Part shown: positions 8,405 to 17,405 of the stretch, piece after piece
Layout of the letters: the number at the start of each line of letters is the position of its first letter
Numbering within the stretch: position 1 is the stretch's first letter
Assembly: GCF_002013915.1 (NCBI RefSeq)
Contig: NZ_MBTF01000012.1
Coordinates: 558,001 to 622,000, forward strand
DNA from: Mucilaginibacter pedocola
GTDB taxonomy: Bacteria > Bacteroidota > Bacteroidia > Sphingobacteriales > Sphingobacteriaceae
DNA: 64,000 bases
Reading direction: 5' to 3'
Notes under the pieces: model-generated
What the model saw: the letters and a program-made list of their open reading frames with translations, nothing else
Databases searched by the model: none
Told to the model about the DNA's origin: nothing
Program-made: the position numbers and the translations under genes

Positions 8405-9439
8405 TTATCTGTAAACTCTCACGTACTCCACTTCCATGGTTGCGCTGGTGATGCTTGGGTCTACCTCGCCGCCAAAATTACCGCCCATAGCCACGTTCAT
8501 GATAAGGAAGAAATTGGCATTGAATGGTGTGCTGGCATCGTTAGCAAAGGTGTGGTACACCACGCCGTCAACCGCAAACTTCAGTTGCTTATCTGTCCAT
8601 TCCAGGCTGTAAACGTGGAACTCGGTAGAAGCCGTAGGGTTCATTACGGTTTGGCTTACACCGTTGCCACCCGAGTGGCCGGGGTAATGCAGTGTAGAAA
8701 ATATCTTGTTCTGTTGGTTACCCACGTGCTCCATAATGTCAATCTCGCCGCAGGCTGGCCAAGGCGTAGTATCAACATTGCTGCCTAAGGCCCACAATGC
8801 AGGCCAGGTGCCACGCCCCGAAGGCAGTTTTGCCTTGAACTCTACACGGCCATACTTAAAGTTGAATTTACCTTTCGATAGCAAACGCGACGAGGTGTAG
8901 TTAAAGCCAGCCATTGCTTCTTTCTTCAGGGTTATTTTTAGCTTACCATCGGCCACAATAACATTATTGCTGCTGTTGGTGTAGTACTCCAGCTCGTTAT
9001 TGCCCCAGCCGTTGTTATTACCCAAATCGTAACCCCAGTTGCCCGGGTCGGGTGCGCCGGCTTTCTCAAACTCGTCTGACCATACCAGCGTCTCACTGGC
9101 AGATACATTAACTTGTGCCGACTGGGTAGTTACAGAGCCTGTGCTGCTTTTGGCAGTAACTTTTACGGTATAAACGCCGGCAACCGGGTATTTGTAGGTA
9201 ACGGTGCCGGTGGTTGATGTTTGGTATACGCCGTTACCAAAATCGAACTCGTACGAGGCCGCGTTGGTGGCCGTAACCGTAAAGCTTACGTTGCCGCTGT
9301 TATCTGTGCTTGATACGTATTTTATCTCGATGTTGGACGGCTTATTCGGGTCCGACTTGTTCTCGTCCTTAGTGCAGCTTGCCAGCAGTGCTACAAGCGC
9401 TATAATGATATAGGTGCCTAAATGTCTCATATCTTTCAT
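8405..9439 (-). CDS. PKD-GH16 lipoprotein, surface laminarinase-type enzyme
   Basis: This 344-residue protein has a lipoprotein signal (ALVALLASC, acylated Cys near residue 22) and acidic residues after the Cys, compatible with surface export in Bacteroidota. A PKD domain (about 35-110; ASYEFDFGNG, GVYTVKVTA) is followed by a GH16 domain (about 115-344) with the catalytic motif CGEIDIMEHVG. This beta-bulge form is typical of endo-beta-1,3-glucanases. It would cut the polysaccharide at the cell surface before uptake through SusC. The ATG at 9439 shares a base with the upstream stop (TAATG), which supports this start. An in-frame ATG at 9430 is the alternative. Confidence 0.88.
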   Translation of the reverse strand: MKDMRHLGTYIIIALVALLASCTKDENKSDPNKPSNIEIKYVSSTDNSGNVSFTVTATNAASYEFDFGNGVYQTSTTGTVTYKYPVAGVYTVKVTAKSSTGSVTTQSAQVNVSASETLVWSDEFEKAGAPDPGNWGYDLGNNNGWGNNELEYYTNSSNNVIVADGKLKITLKKEAMAGFNYTSSRLLSKGKFNFKYGRVEFKAKLPSGRGTWPALWALGSNVDTTPWPACGEIDIMEHVGNQQNKIFSTLHYPGHSGGNGVSQTVMNPTASTEFHVYSLEWTDKQLKFAVDGVVYHTFANDASTPFNANFFLIMNVAMGGNFGGEVDPSITSATMEVEYVRVYR

Positions 9440-10332
9440 TATTTAACTGTAAATTTTTGGTACCAGGCCAAACCATCTATACCTATGTTACGCAGGGTGA
9501 TGGTGCTGGCGGTTATGGCCAGTATCTCATAAGTGTTACCACCTGTACCAAAGCTAATTAAGCCATTACCCGGAACTACGAATTGTATACGGGTAGAGTT
9601 TGCAGTGGTAGAGCCCGAGGTAGCATTCATGAAAACAAGCTTACGTGCTGCACTCAGGTCCAGGTTGTAGCAACCATCGGGGCCTGATGCACCGTAAAAT
9701 GTAGTAGCTGCACCGATAGAGAACGATTGGCCTTTGTTATTAACAACCATGCTAATGCTGCTGCCATCTTTAGTGAAGGTAACCTCATCATCATATAAAC
9801 AGGGGTCGCGCTGATTGGGGTCGGCACTGTAATAGTCTGATGCATAGGTATTATTAGGGCCTACACCTACGTGGCCGGGGGTTTCGCGGGCTATAACCCA
9901 GGTTTTAGAGCTTCCGCCTGTGAGGTTGGCCATTATCTCAGCCGGTATCTCGAAGGCAACAAAAACAGTTATCTTTTTAGATGTAGTTGATGTTACACCA
10001 CCGGTACCTATGGCACTTACAATTACGGTATAATCGGCAGTGCCCGGGTTAGTATACTTGTGGGTTATTTTGCCGGTAGGCACCACTTCGGTACTGCCGT
10101 CGCCATAGTCTATTTTATACGACACTACGTTGTTGGCCGTTGCCGCAATGGCTACGTTGCCGCTGCCGCCCCCCGCAGGGTTTGCAGCATCGGCGCCTTC
10201 AATAGTGGTGGTAAGGGTTACATCAGTAGGGGTTTTTATCTCCCCGAAAGTATATTCGGGCTTTTTGCAGCTCGCCACCGCTATAACCGCTGCCATAAAA
10301 GCAGCTATCGATATTTTTATATTGGTTTTCAT
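9439..10332 (-). CDS. PKD-domain lipoprotein, probable surface glycan-binding protein
   Basis: This 297-residue lipoprotein (signal to AVIAVASC, Cys near 22) has a PKD domain at about 38-125 (VVSYKIDYGDGS, HKYTNPGTADYTVIV). The C-terminal half, about 130-297, contains SSKTWVIARETPGHVGVGP, a motif seen in SusE/SGBP-like lipoproteins of Sphingobacteriaceae. No catalytic motif is visible. It lies 9 bases after the larger binding lipoprotein and just before the surface GH16, the usual place for a second surface glycan-binding protein. Binding of beta-glucan is inferred from context. Confidence 0.7.
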   Translation of the reverse strand: MKTNIKISIAAFMAAVIAVASCKKPEYTFGEIKTPTDVTLTTTIEGADAANPAGGGSGNVAIAATANNVVSYKIDYGDGSTEVVPTGKITHKYTNPGTADYTVIVSAIGTGGVTSTTSKKITVFVAFEIPAEIMANLTGGSSKTWVIARETPGHVGVGPNNTYASDYYSADPNQRDPCLYDDEVTFTKDGSSISMVVNNKGQSFSIGAATTFYGASGPDGCYNLDLSAARKLVFMNATSGSTTANSTRIQFVVPGNGLISFGTGGNTYEILAITASTITLRNIGIDGLAWYQKFTVK

Positions 10333-10341
10333 TGCTGTTAA

Positions 10342-12423
10342 TTAGTTAAGGGTTATATCATCAAAATAGAAGGTGTAGTTGGCCGAGCCATCGCCCGAAG
10401 TGCCGTTATCAAATATCAGCACCACTTTTTGGTAAGAGTTTGCTGGATTGATGGCGCTGTAATCGAAAGTTAGCTCTTCCCATTCGCCGGCTTTTGTGGT
10501 AGCAACTTCTTTTTCGAAGCTGATACCGCCGTTGGTAAGGTTCTCAACTTTCAGCAATACTTTGGCTCCTACCCTTGGCGAGTAAACTTTCATTTTGAAG
10601 ATCTTCTTACTGAAATCAATAGGGCCATCAAGCGCTATAAAGCTACCACCGTAGGTTGCGCCCGGGTTCTTAACCATTTTGGCAACTTTGGTGCTGGTGT
10701 TTATACCGCCCGCTGCCGGGTTGTTAACCACGGTAACGTTACCGCCTTCAAAATCAGTGAATGCATAATTCAGGGTTGATGACTGGAAGGTTAACGGGAT
10801 GTTCAACACCGATGATGGAGCCGGAACCATTTTCAGGTCGTCCCAGTAGAATACCTTACCTGTGCCACCCGCGCCAAAGTCGAAGAATATCGAAGCTTTG
10901 TCGTAAACCGTAGCAGCATTAAATGCCGGCGTACCTGCCGAGTTATTCAGGAAGTTGAAGGTTAAGGTTTCCCAACCATTGGCAACGGTAGTTACTGCAT
11001 CGGTTTCAACAGATTTGGCGCCATTGGTATGGTCTTCCAATTTCAGTTTGATGGTTAGGCCTGCTGCAGGAGAGTATACGCGTAACGACATCTGCGCAAA
11101 ATCGGCCGTAACAGGCACCGGTGTTGCAAAGCCTGCCGCAGTACCTACTGTGGTACCGGCCCAGGTTTCGGCACCGTTTTGCTTGGTGGTCTTTTTAACC
11201 TTGTTGGCCGGGTTGGTAGGGTCAACCGCGTCAACTGTGGCGTTGTTACCAAAATCGGTTACGGTGTAGTCGGTATTCGGTGCATCAAATGTTACCGGCA
11301 GGCTTATGGCCTGTATCGGCGTGGTCATTTTCAGGTCGTCCATATAAAACACCTTGCCACTGCCACCGTTACCAAAGTCGAAGAACATCGAAGCTTTATC
11401 GTAAGTAAAGGCCGGGTTAAGCGCCGGTGTACCTGCCGAGTTGTTGTTGAAATCGAAAGTAAGCGTTTCCCATTGGTTGGCTTTGGTAGTTACCGCATCG
11501 GTTTCAACGGCGTTGTTGCCATTGGTGTGGTCTTCCAGTTTTAGTTTAATGGTAAGGCCTGCCGCAGGCGAGTAAACCCTTGCAGTCATTTTTGAGTTAG
11601 CCGCGCTGATGCCCACTTTTGTTGCAAAGCCGGTAGCTGTACCTAAAGTGGTACCGGCCCAAACTTCGGCACCGCCTGGTTTGGTAACTTTTAGCACTTT
11701 ATTGGCAGGGTCGGCAGGGTCAACCGCTACGCCGCTTTGGTTGTTGCCAAAATCGCTGGTAGTGTAATCGTAATTAGGGTCGTCAAAAGTAAGGGGCAGG
11801 TCTATCTGCTTACCCACTTTTATAGTTTGCGTAGCTGTTGTAGTTGCTGCGCCCCCGCTTAGCGCTACTACGCGCACGATATAAGTACCGGCAGTTTTGT
11901 AAATATGCGATGCCGGCACGCCTTCAATAAAGGTATCGAAAGGCTCGGGCGTGGTGCCCGCTTCGTCGCCATAGTACACGTGGTACATGGTTTCGTAATC
12001 GGCTTTGGCATCTACGGTAACCGTTAAGCCGTTGGTGCTGATGGCCGGTGTAAGGTTTTCCGGCGCGCGGAACGATACCGTAAGCTGCTGGGTAAACTCA
12101 ACGGTTTTGCCGCCAATGTTGTGCCCCACCAGTTTTACGGTGTAAATGCCTTCTGCATATTTATGCTCAATGCTTTTGCCTGCGCCTACTTTGTTGTAGG
12201 TGTCGCCGCCGTCGCCAAAATAAACATCGTAGCTGGTAACGCCTTCGCCGTTTGGCGTAATGGTTACCATGCCGGTATTGTCCTGCGTAATGCTGAACAG
12301 TACACCCAGTTTGCCCGGCGCTGCGGCCTGGCTTACAAAAGATGTATCTATATAATCCTTCTTACAACCCGCTGCTGCGGCAAGTACAAGGGTTAATCCT
12401 AAGTAATATTTTATTGCCTTCAT
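10342..12423 (-). CDS. Surface glycan-binding lipoprotein with three tandem carbohydrate-binding-like domains
   Basis: This 693-residue lipoprotein (signal to AAAAGC, Cys20) carries two PKD-type domains (about 38-118 and 122-204, each with a YFGDGG or YYGDEAG strand). Three consecutive beta-sandwich modules of about 155-160 residues follow (207-365, 370-530, 535-693). Each module begins with LP(L/V)TFD or IPLTFQ and ends with (V)FY(M/W)DDLKM or FYFDDITLN. Modules 1 and 2 are almost the same, including the 12-residue stretch AAGLTIKLKLED; module 3 is diverged. The modules resemble CBM4/CBM22-like beta-sandwiches. The gene is in the SusE/F position after SusD, so it is probably the main beta-glucan-binding protein. 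Confidence 0.75.
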   Translation of the reverse strand: MKAIKYYLGLTLVLAAAAGCKKDYIDTSFVSQAAAPGKLGVLFSITQDNTGMVTITPNGEGVTSYDVYFGDGGDTYNKVGAGKSIEHKYAEGIYTVKLVGHNIGGKTVEFTQQLTVSFRAPENLTPAISTNGLTVTVDAKADYETMYHVYYGDEAGTTPEPFDTFIEGVPASHIYKTAGTYIVRVVALSGGAATTTATQTIKVGKQIDLPLTFDDPNYDYTTSDFGNNQSGVAVDPADPANKVLKVTKPGGAEVWAGTTLGTATGFATKVGISAANSKMTARVYSPAAGLTIKLKLEDHTNGNNAVETDAVTTKANQWETLTFDFNNNSAGTPALNPAFTYDKASMFFDFGNGGSGKVFYMDDLKMTTPIQAISLPVTFDAPNTDYTVTDFGNNATVDAVDPTNPANKVKKTTKQNGAETWAGTTVGTAAGFATPVPVTADFAQMSLRVYSPAAGLTIKLKLEDHTNGAKSVETDAVTTVANGWETLTFNFLNNSAGTPAFNAATVYDKASIFFDFGAGGTGKVFYWDDLKMVPAPSSVLNIPLTFQSSTLNYAFTDFEGGNVTVVNNPAAGGINTSTKVAKMVKNPGATYGGSFIALDGPIDFSKKIFKMKVYSPRVGAKVLLKVENLTNGGISFEKEVATTKAGEWEELTFDYSAINPANSYQKVVLIFDNGTSGDGSANYTFYFDDITLN
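10345..11805 (-). repeat. Internal tandem repeat of three coding modules
   Basis: Three head-to-tail modules of roughly 475 bases lie inside the glycan-binding lipoprotein gene. The first two are highly similar at DNA level, for example around 11450-11580 against 10970-11090, while the third keeps only protein-level similarity. This suggests one old and one recent duplication, or recent gene conversion. Confidence 0.75.
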
Positions 12424-12444
12424 ATTTTTATGAATGATAAAAGG

Positions 12445-13953
12445 TTAATAGCCGGGGTTTTGTGTAATACCTGTAATGGTAACTTCTTGCTGCGGTATAG
12501 GGAACACCTCGTGCTTGCCGGTAGTAAAGCCGGTAAGTTTAGAGGCTGCCTGCCCGGTACGCACCAAATCAAAGAAGCGGTCGCCATCCATGGCCAGTTC
12601 CAGCCTGCGCTCGTCCCAAATAGCGGTTTTGAGGGCATCGCCTGTTGCCGTAATATCATGGGCATTATCTTTAAATGCACGGCGGCGCACCTGGTTAAGG
12701 TAGTTTTGCGCTTTGGTAACATCGCCAGCTCCACGGGTAAGGGCTTCTGCAGCCATCAGCAATACTTCAGAATAGCGCATTACGCGGATATTGTTAAGGT
12801 AGTTCAGCTCTATTTGGCCCGATGATTCGCCTTTGCGCGGCAGGTATTTACCGTTGTAAAGCCCGCTATTTTTGTAAGGCGCAACCTGGTATTGAATGCC
12901 GTATTCGGGGTGCGCGGTTTTGTAAGCCTCTATGTTGAAGCAGGTAACATCTTTACGCTGGTCGCCCGCTGCATAGGCATTGGCGAGGTTTTGCGTAGGC
13001 AGGTTGGTGCTCCAGCCTGCTGCGTATGGCATAGCGCCACTGCCGCTAATACCCCTTATACCATTTTGCTGTACAGCATAGTTCCCCTGGCCACGGGTTG
13101 CACCGCCCCAGTTGTAGTATGGCGAACCATTGGTGTACTGCACCTCGAATAACGATTCGGTACCGTTCTCGCCCGATGCCAGGTAGATAGAAGCGTAATC
13201 TGCCACCAGTGTAAACGCGCCTGATGTAATGATGGGTTCTAACACTGCATCAGCTTCGGCAAACTTATTTTCGTACAAATAAACTTTACCCAATAAACCT
13301 TGTGCAGCATATTTGGTAATGCGGCCCGGCTGTGTGCTGGTAGTTGGCAATACAGCAACTGCAGCCTGAAGGTCTTTCTCTATCTGTGCATAAACTTCGG
13401 CTTTAGGCGAACGTGCCAGTGCGCGGCCTTCTGTTAAGCTGATGCGTTTATCTAAGAAAAACGGCACATCGCCCCACATTTTCACTAATGTGAAGTAATA
13501 GTAGGCACGCAGGAAGTAAACTTCGCCATACAAGGCATCTTTGCCATTGAAGCTGATGGTTTCGCCTGCGGGGTTCTTATCCTTATACTGCATCAGGTAG
13601 TTGGTACGGTTCACGCCTTCATAAGCCACGCGGTAAAGGTCCTCAAGGGTAGAGTTTACCGGTGTAAGCGTAAAATCGTCCATTTGCTGTAGTGCCAGCA
13701 CATCTGATGCGCTTTCGCCGCCTGCAGCCGAGTTATCCGATGCGATATCGCCAATTGCGGTTACCTGGTTTAGCCATTGCACAGGTGAGTAGGCACTAAC
13801 CACTATAGTGCGGTAATCTGTTTCCGATTTAAAGTAATCGAGGTCCGTAGTCACGAAATCCTCGTGCGGGTTATAATCGATAAATTTTTTGCATGAGCCC
13901 ATCAGCGTTGCAACAACTGCCAGGCCCACCATCTTTATATATATCTTTTTCAT
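12445..13953 (-). CDS. susD: SusD/RagB family nutrient-binding outer membrane lipoprotein
   Basis: This 502-residue protein is the lid over the SusC channel. It has a lipoprotein signal (LAVVATLMGSC, Cys21) followed by KKFIDYNPHEDF, and the TPR-like helical core of the family (ALYGEVYFLRAYYYFTLVKMWGDVPFF at about 130-160). The conserved C-terminal segments are present: RVMRYSEVLLMAAEAL, then IWDERRLELAMDGDRFFDLVRTG and the terminal PIPQQE...NPGY. It lies 21 bases after susC and 21 bases before the binding lipoprotein, in one operon. The family is certain; the beta-glucan substrate is inferred from the two GH16 enzymes. Confidence 0.95.
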   Translation of the reverse strand: MKKIYIKMVGLAVVATLMGSCKKFIDYNPHEDFVTTDLDYFKSETDYRTIVVSAYSPVQWLNQVTAIGDIASDNSAAGGESASDVLALQQMDDFTLTPVNSTLEDLYRVAYEGVNRTNYLMQYKDKNPAGETISFNGKDALYGEVYFLRAYYYFTLVKMWGDVPFFLDKRISLTEGRALARSPKAEVYAQIEKDLQAAVAVLPTTSTQPGRITKYAAQGLLGKVYLYENKFAEADAVLEPIITSGAFTLVADYASIYLASGENGTESLFEVQYTNGSPYYNWGGATRGQGNYAVQQNGIRGISGSGAMPYAAGWSTNLPTQNLANAYAAGDQRKDVTCFNIEAYKTAHPEYGIQYQVAPYKNSGLYNGKYLPRKGESSGQIELNYLNNIRVMRYSEVLLMAAEALTRGAGDVTKAQNYLNQVRRRAFKDNAHDITATGDALKTAIWDERRLELAMDGDRFFDLVRTGQAASKLTGFTTGKHEVFPIPQQEVTITGITQNPGY

Positions 13954-13974
13954 TGTTTTCCTGTTTTTGTGTTA

Positions 13975-16900
13975 TTACAAGTTTATATCCAACCCTACCG
14001 AGTAAATACGTGCCTGCGGGTATGCGCCGCGGTCAACGCCGGTTTCCAGCAGGTTGCTGCCGCCCGATATCTCAGGGTCGTAACCGGTGTATTTGGTAAA
14101 GGTGAATGCGTTTTTAACCTGCGCGTATATACGTACCGATTTGAATACGTTCTTCAGCATGGCTTTAGAGAAAGTATAGCCTAATTGAATGTTCTTCACT
14201 TTTACAAATGAGCCATCCTCTACGTAGCGGTCAGATACGCGGATATTGCTGTTAGGATCCAGGAAAGAATAACGTGGGTAGCGGGCATCGTTAGTGGTGC
14301 CTTCGCCGGTCCAGCGGGCCAACACGCCACGGTATTTGTTGCTAAAGTTGGCGTTACGCTCGTAAGCGCGGTAAATATCGCCGCCAAGTGAAGCGTAAGT
14401 AAGCGCACTAAAGTCGAAGCCTTTGTAAGACATGCCCAGGTTCCAGCCTAAAGTTACGTTAGGGAACGGGTCGCCAATTTTGGTTTGGTCGGCAGCGGTA
14501 ATTACGCCATCGCCATTTACGTCAACAAAGCGTATATCGCCGGGTTGCGCACCTGCCTGTGTTGGGGCTGCTGCAATTTCTGCTGCATTTTGGAACAAGC
14601 CTGCTGTTTTGTAACCGTAGAAGTAAGCAGGCGTTTGGCCTTTCTCGAACACGGTAACCGTTTGTGATTGGCCGTTGAAGAAACCACCACCCAAGATACG
14701 TGCAGTACCATCGGAGTTGGTGGCCCTTACCATGTTTTTGATGGTGGTTACATTGAAACTGTTGTTCAATTTAAACCCGCCTATACGTTCGTTGTAGCTA
14801 ACGGTAATATCAAAACCGCTGCTTTTGGTAGAACCGATGTTGTAAACCGGAACCGGGATGGTACCCATAACCAACGGTGCGGTTGGGGTGAACAACAAGC
14901 CGCTTACGCGTTTTTGGTAATAATCGGCCGAGATGGATATCTTGTTATGAGCCATCGTAAGGTCGAAACCGAAGTTGCCTTGTTTTTGCTTTTCCCATGC
15001 CAGGTCATCGTTACGTAACGAAGCAAGGGTTGAGCCGGTATAGAACACGTTGCCGAAGTTGTAACCATTACTGTTGGCCATTGAGCCATAATCAGGCCCG
15101 CCGGTGGCAATTTTGTTGTACTGCGGCGACACATTCTCATTACCGGTAACACCATAGCTACCGCGAATTTTCAGGTAATCGATGAAAGCCGGTTTGAAGA
15201 AATCTTCCTGCGTAACTACCCAGCCTAAGGAACCTGCGTAGAAGTTACCAAACTTATTGTTTACACCGAAGGCGTAAGAACCATCGCGGCGTGCTGAGAA
15301 CGATGCCAGGTATTTGTTTTTGTAATCGTAGTTAACACGGCCAAAGTACGATAGGTTTCTGCGGAAGTACTGGTATGCACCACCGGTTTGCGCGTTAGGG
15401 TTATCGGCTGTATTTGTACCGGTAGCTGCGCTGTAATCTGCAAACTCCCATGAGTTAAACGGAACATCCTGGCGGCCAACGTTCATGCCATTACCACTTA
15501 TTTTCGCCATCGAAAAACCTACAACGGTTTCAAAGTTGTGGTCTTTTGCTACGCTGAAGTTGTAGTTGGCAAAGTTTTCCCAGGTGTAATTAAAGTTGCT
15601 GCTTTTGCTTTGGTTAACACTATTGTGCCTGCCGGTGATCTGGTTGCCTGCTGCATCCTGGCTGTTCTCTACGTTAAGCGGACCGTAAAACATCAACGGG
15701 GTGAAGCTTTTAGAGCGGTCGTCGTATTTGGTGTAACCAAAACGGCTGTTCAGCTTTAGGCCTTTTATAACGGTGTATTGCGCCTCAAATTTACCGTATA
15801 TTTTGCTGCCGGTGTTGGTATTGAAGGTATTATCTAACCTGTTTATCGGGTTAAATATCTCTGATAGCAACAGGTTGCTGTAACCATATTTGGTGTTTAC
15901 CGATGGATCGGTATTGTAAACCGGTACGGTTGGGTCAAAGTTAAGTGCATTACCTATTATACTGTTGAACGAGTTTTCGGCTACGCCTTTATTGTTCAGC
16001 AGAACACCGGTAGTGTTCATAATGAACTTCAGTTTCGGGGTAAGGTCGTAAGTTAAGTTAGCTGTAAATGTACCACGGTTGAAGTGCGATTTATCGTAAC
16101 CGCCAACTATACCGCCCTGGCTAAGGTAGCCTGCCGATAGGAAGTATGACATTTTTTCGCTGCCACCACGTGCCGACAGGTTGTGCGACTGCATAGGCGC
16201 AGTGTGGAATATCTCTTTCTGCCAATCGGTACCGGTACCCAGTATAGAAAGATCGGGGAAAATGATATTACCACCTGCAGCTACGCTACCTTCGTTTACC
16301 ATAGCGCCATACTCCGATGCGTTAAGCACGCCCATTCTGCGCGATACATCCTGAACACCATAGTTGCTGTTGATAGAAAACTCGGTTTTTTGATTTGGGC
16401 GGCCGGCTTTGGTGGTTACCACAATAACGCCGTTACCACCCTTCAAACCGTAAATAGCGGTTGTAGCAGGGTCTTTAAGTACGTTGATGGATTCGATATC
16501 GTTAGGGTTTATCGAATTAAGGTCATCCAGCGATTGGATAGAACCGTCAACAACCACGGTAGGGTCGTTACCCGAGAAAGAAGGGATACCCCTTACCAAT
16601 ACGGTTGGCTTTGCACCCGGTGAACCTGATTGAACCACCGTAACACCCGATACCTGGCCCTGCAGGGCTTCCTCGGTACGTACGGCGTTCAGCTTTTTAA
16701 TGTCGGATGCTTTTACTACTGATATAGCGCCCGATATGTTGGTTACTTTTTGTGTGCCGTAACCTACTACCACAACTTCTTCCAGCGCTTTGGAGGCGTC
16801 GTCTAAAACAAAATTTTGTACACCAGTAGCGCTTACAGTGCGCTCAACGGTTACCATACCAATAAAAGATACTACCAGGGTAGCGCTTGTATTTTGGTTA

Positions 16901-17100
16901 AGGGTTAAGGTATAATTACCGTTAATATCGGTAACGGTGCCAATGGTTGTGCCTTTGAGGGCAACGGTGGCGCCGGGGACGCCCTGCCCGTCGGACTTTT
17001 GTGTTACTTTACCTGTAATGCGGAGCGATTGCGCGTAGGCTGAGCTCACCAAACAAAACAGCAAAGCAATGCACGCAAGAAACTTGAGTTTGAATTGCAT
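13975..17100 (-). CDS. susC: SusC/RagA family TonB-dependent outer membrane transporter
   Basis: This 1041-residue outer membrane protein imports oligosaccharides using TonB. It has a signal peptide (KFLACIALLFCLVSSAYAQ) and a carboxypeptidase-D-like N-terminal extension (about 25-110, ITGKVTQKSDGQGVPGATV). A TonB box region and plug follow (LEEVVVVGYGTQK, then LQGQVSGVTVVQ and VLVRGIPSF...PTVVVDG), and then a long beta-barrel ending in IYSVGLDINL. There is no N-terminal STN domain, so signalling through an anti-sigma factor is not expected; control fits the divergent YYY/LuxR regulator. It is the first gene of the operon that ends at the 7456-8340 GH16 gene. Confidence 0.95.
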   Translation of the reverse strand: MQFKLKFLACIALLFCLVSSAYAQSLRITGKVTQKSDGQGVPGATVALKGTTIGTVTDINGNYTLTLNQNTSATLVVSFIGMVTVERTVSATGVQNFVLDDASKALEEVVVVGYGTQKVTNISGAISVVKASDIKKLNAVRTEEALQGQVSGVTVVQSGSPGAKPTVLVRGIPSFSGNDPTVVVDGSIQSLDDLNSINPNDIESINVLKDPATTAIYGLKGGNGVIVVTTKAGRPNQKTEFSINSNYGVQDVSRRMGVLNASEYGAMVNEGSVAAGGNIIFPDLSILGTGTDWQKEIFHTAPMQSHNLSARGGSEKMSYFLSAGYLSQGGIVGGYDKSHFNRGTFTANLTYDLTPKLKFIMNTTGVLLNNKGVAENSFNSIIGNALNFDPTVPVYNTDPSVNTKYGYSNLLLSEIFNPINRLDNTFNTNTGSKIYGKFEAQYTVIKGLKLNSRFGYTKYDDRSKSFTPLMFYGPLNVENSQDAAGNQITGRHNSVNQSKSSNFNYTWENFANYNFSVAKDHNFETVVGFSMAKISGNGMNVGRQDVPFNSWEFADYSAATGTNTADNPNAQTGGAYQYFRRNLSYFGRVNYDYKNKYLASFSARRDGSYAFGVNNKFGNFYAGSLGWVVTQEDFFKPAFIDYLKIRGSYGVTGNENVSPQYNKIATGGPDYGSMANSNGYNFGNVFYTGSTLASLRNDDLAWEKQKQGNFGFDLTMAHNKISISADYYQKRVSGLLFTPTAPLVMGTIPVPVYNIGSTKSSGFDITVSYNERIGGFKLNNSFNVTTIKNMVRATNSDGTARILGGGFFNGQSQTVTVFEKGQTPAYFYGYKTAGLFQNAAEIAAAPTQAGAQPGDIRFVDVNGDGVITAADQTKIGDPFPNVTLGWNLGMSYKGFDFSALTYASLGGDIYRAYERNANFSNKYRGVLARWTGEGTTNDARYPRYSFLDPNSNIRVSDRYVEDGSFVKVKNIQLGYTFSKAMLKNVFKSVRIYAQVKNAFTFTKYTGYDPEISGGSNLLETGVDRGAYPQARIYSVGLDINL

Positions 17101-17405
17101 AAGGATTGGATGATTAGTTTATAATTAATTGAATTGGGGCTTTGCCCGGGGTTGGTTGTAAAGGTTTCTCCATAATTAGGTTTTAATGCGCATGCCAATG
17201 CACATGGTTACATTTTGTCCATAAGTTTTTAGTACGGGTTAAATTGGTTTATAAAAAAGCGCAAGAGGCGCCTGGTTTATGGGTTCAAAAGTATGCCCCA
17301 AAGCAGCCATTAAACAAATAATGCACTACATCACTACTACAACAAGCCTCAAAAAAGCCAATAAAAAAGCGATATTTGATTTACCAATTTATACCCTAAG
17401 TAACC
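17101..17405. promoter_or_regulatory. Divergent promoter region between susC and its regulator
   Basis: This 305-base AT-rich spacer must hold promoters for the SUS operon (leftward) and the regulator gene (rightward). A short GC palindrome (GGCGCC) lies near 17268. No unambiguous TTTG/TAnnTTTG promoter pair could be assigned by eye on either strand, so only the position is claimed. Confidence 0.5.
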
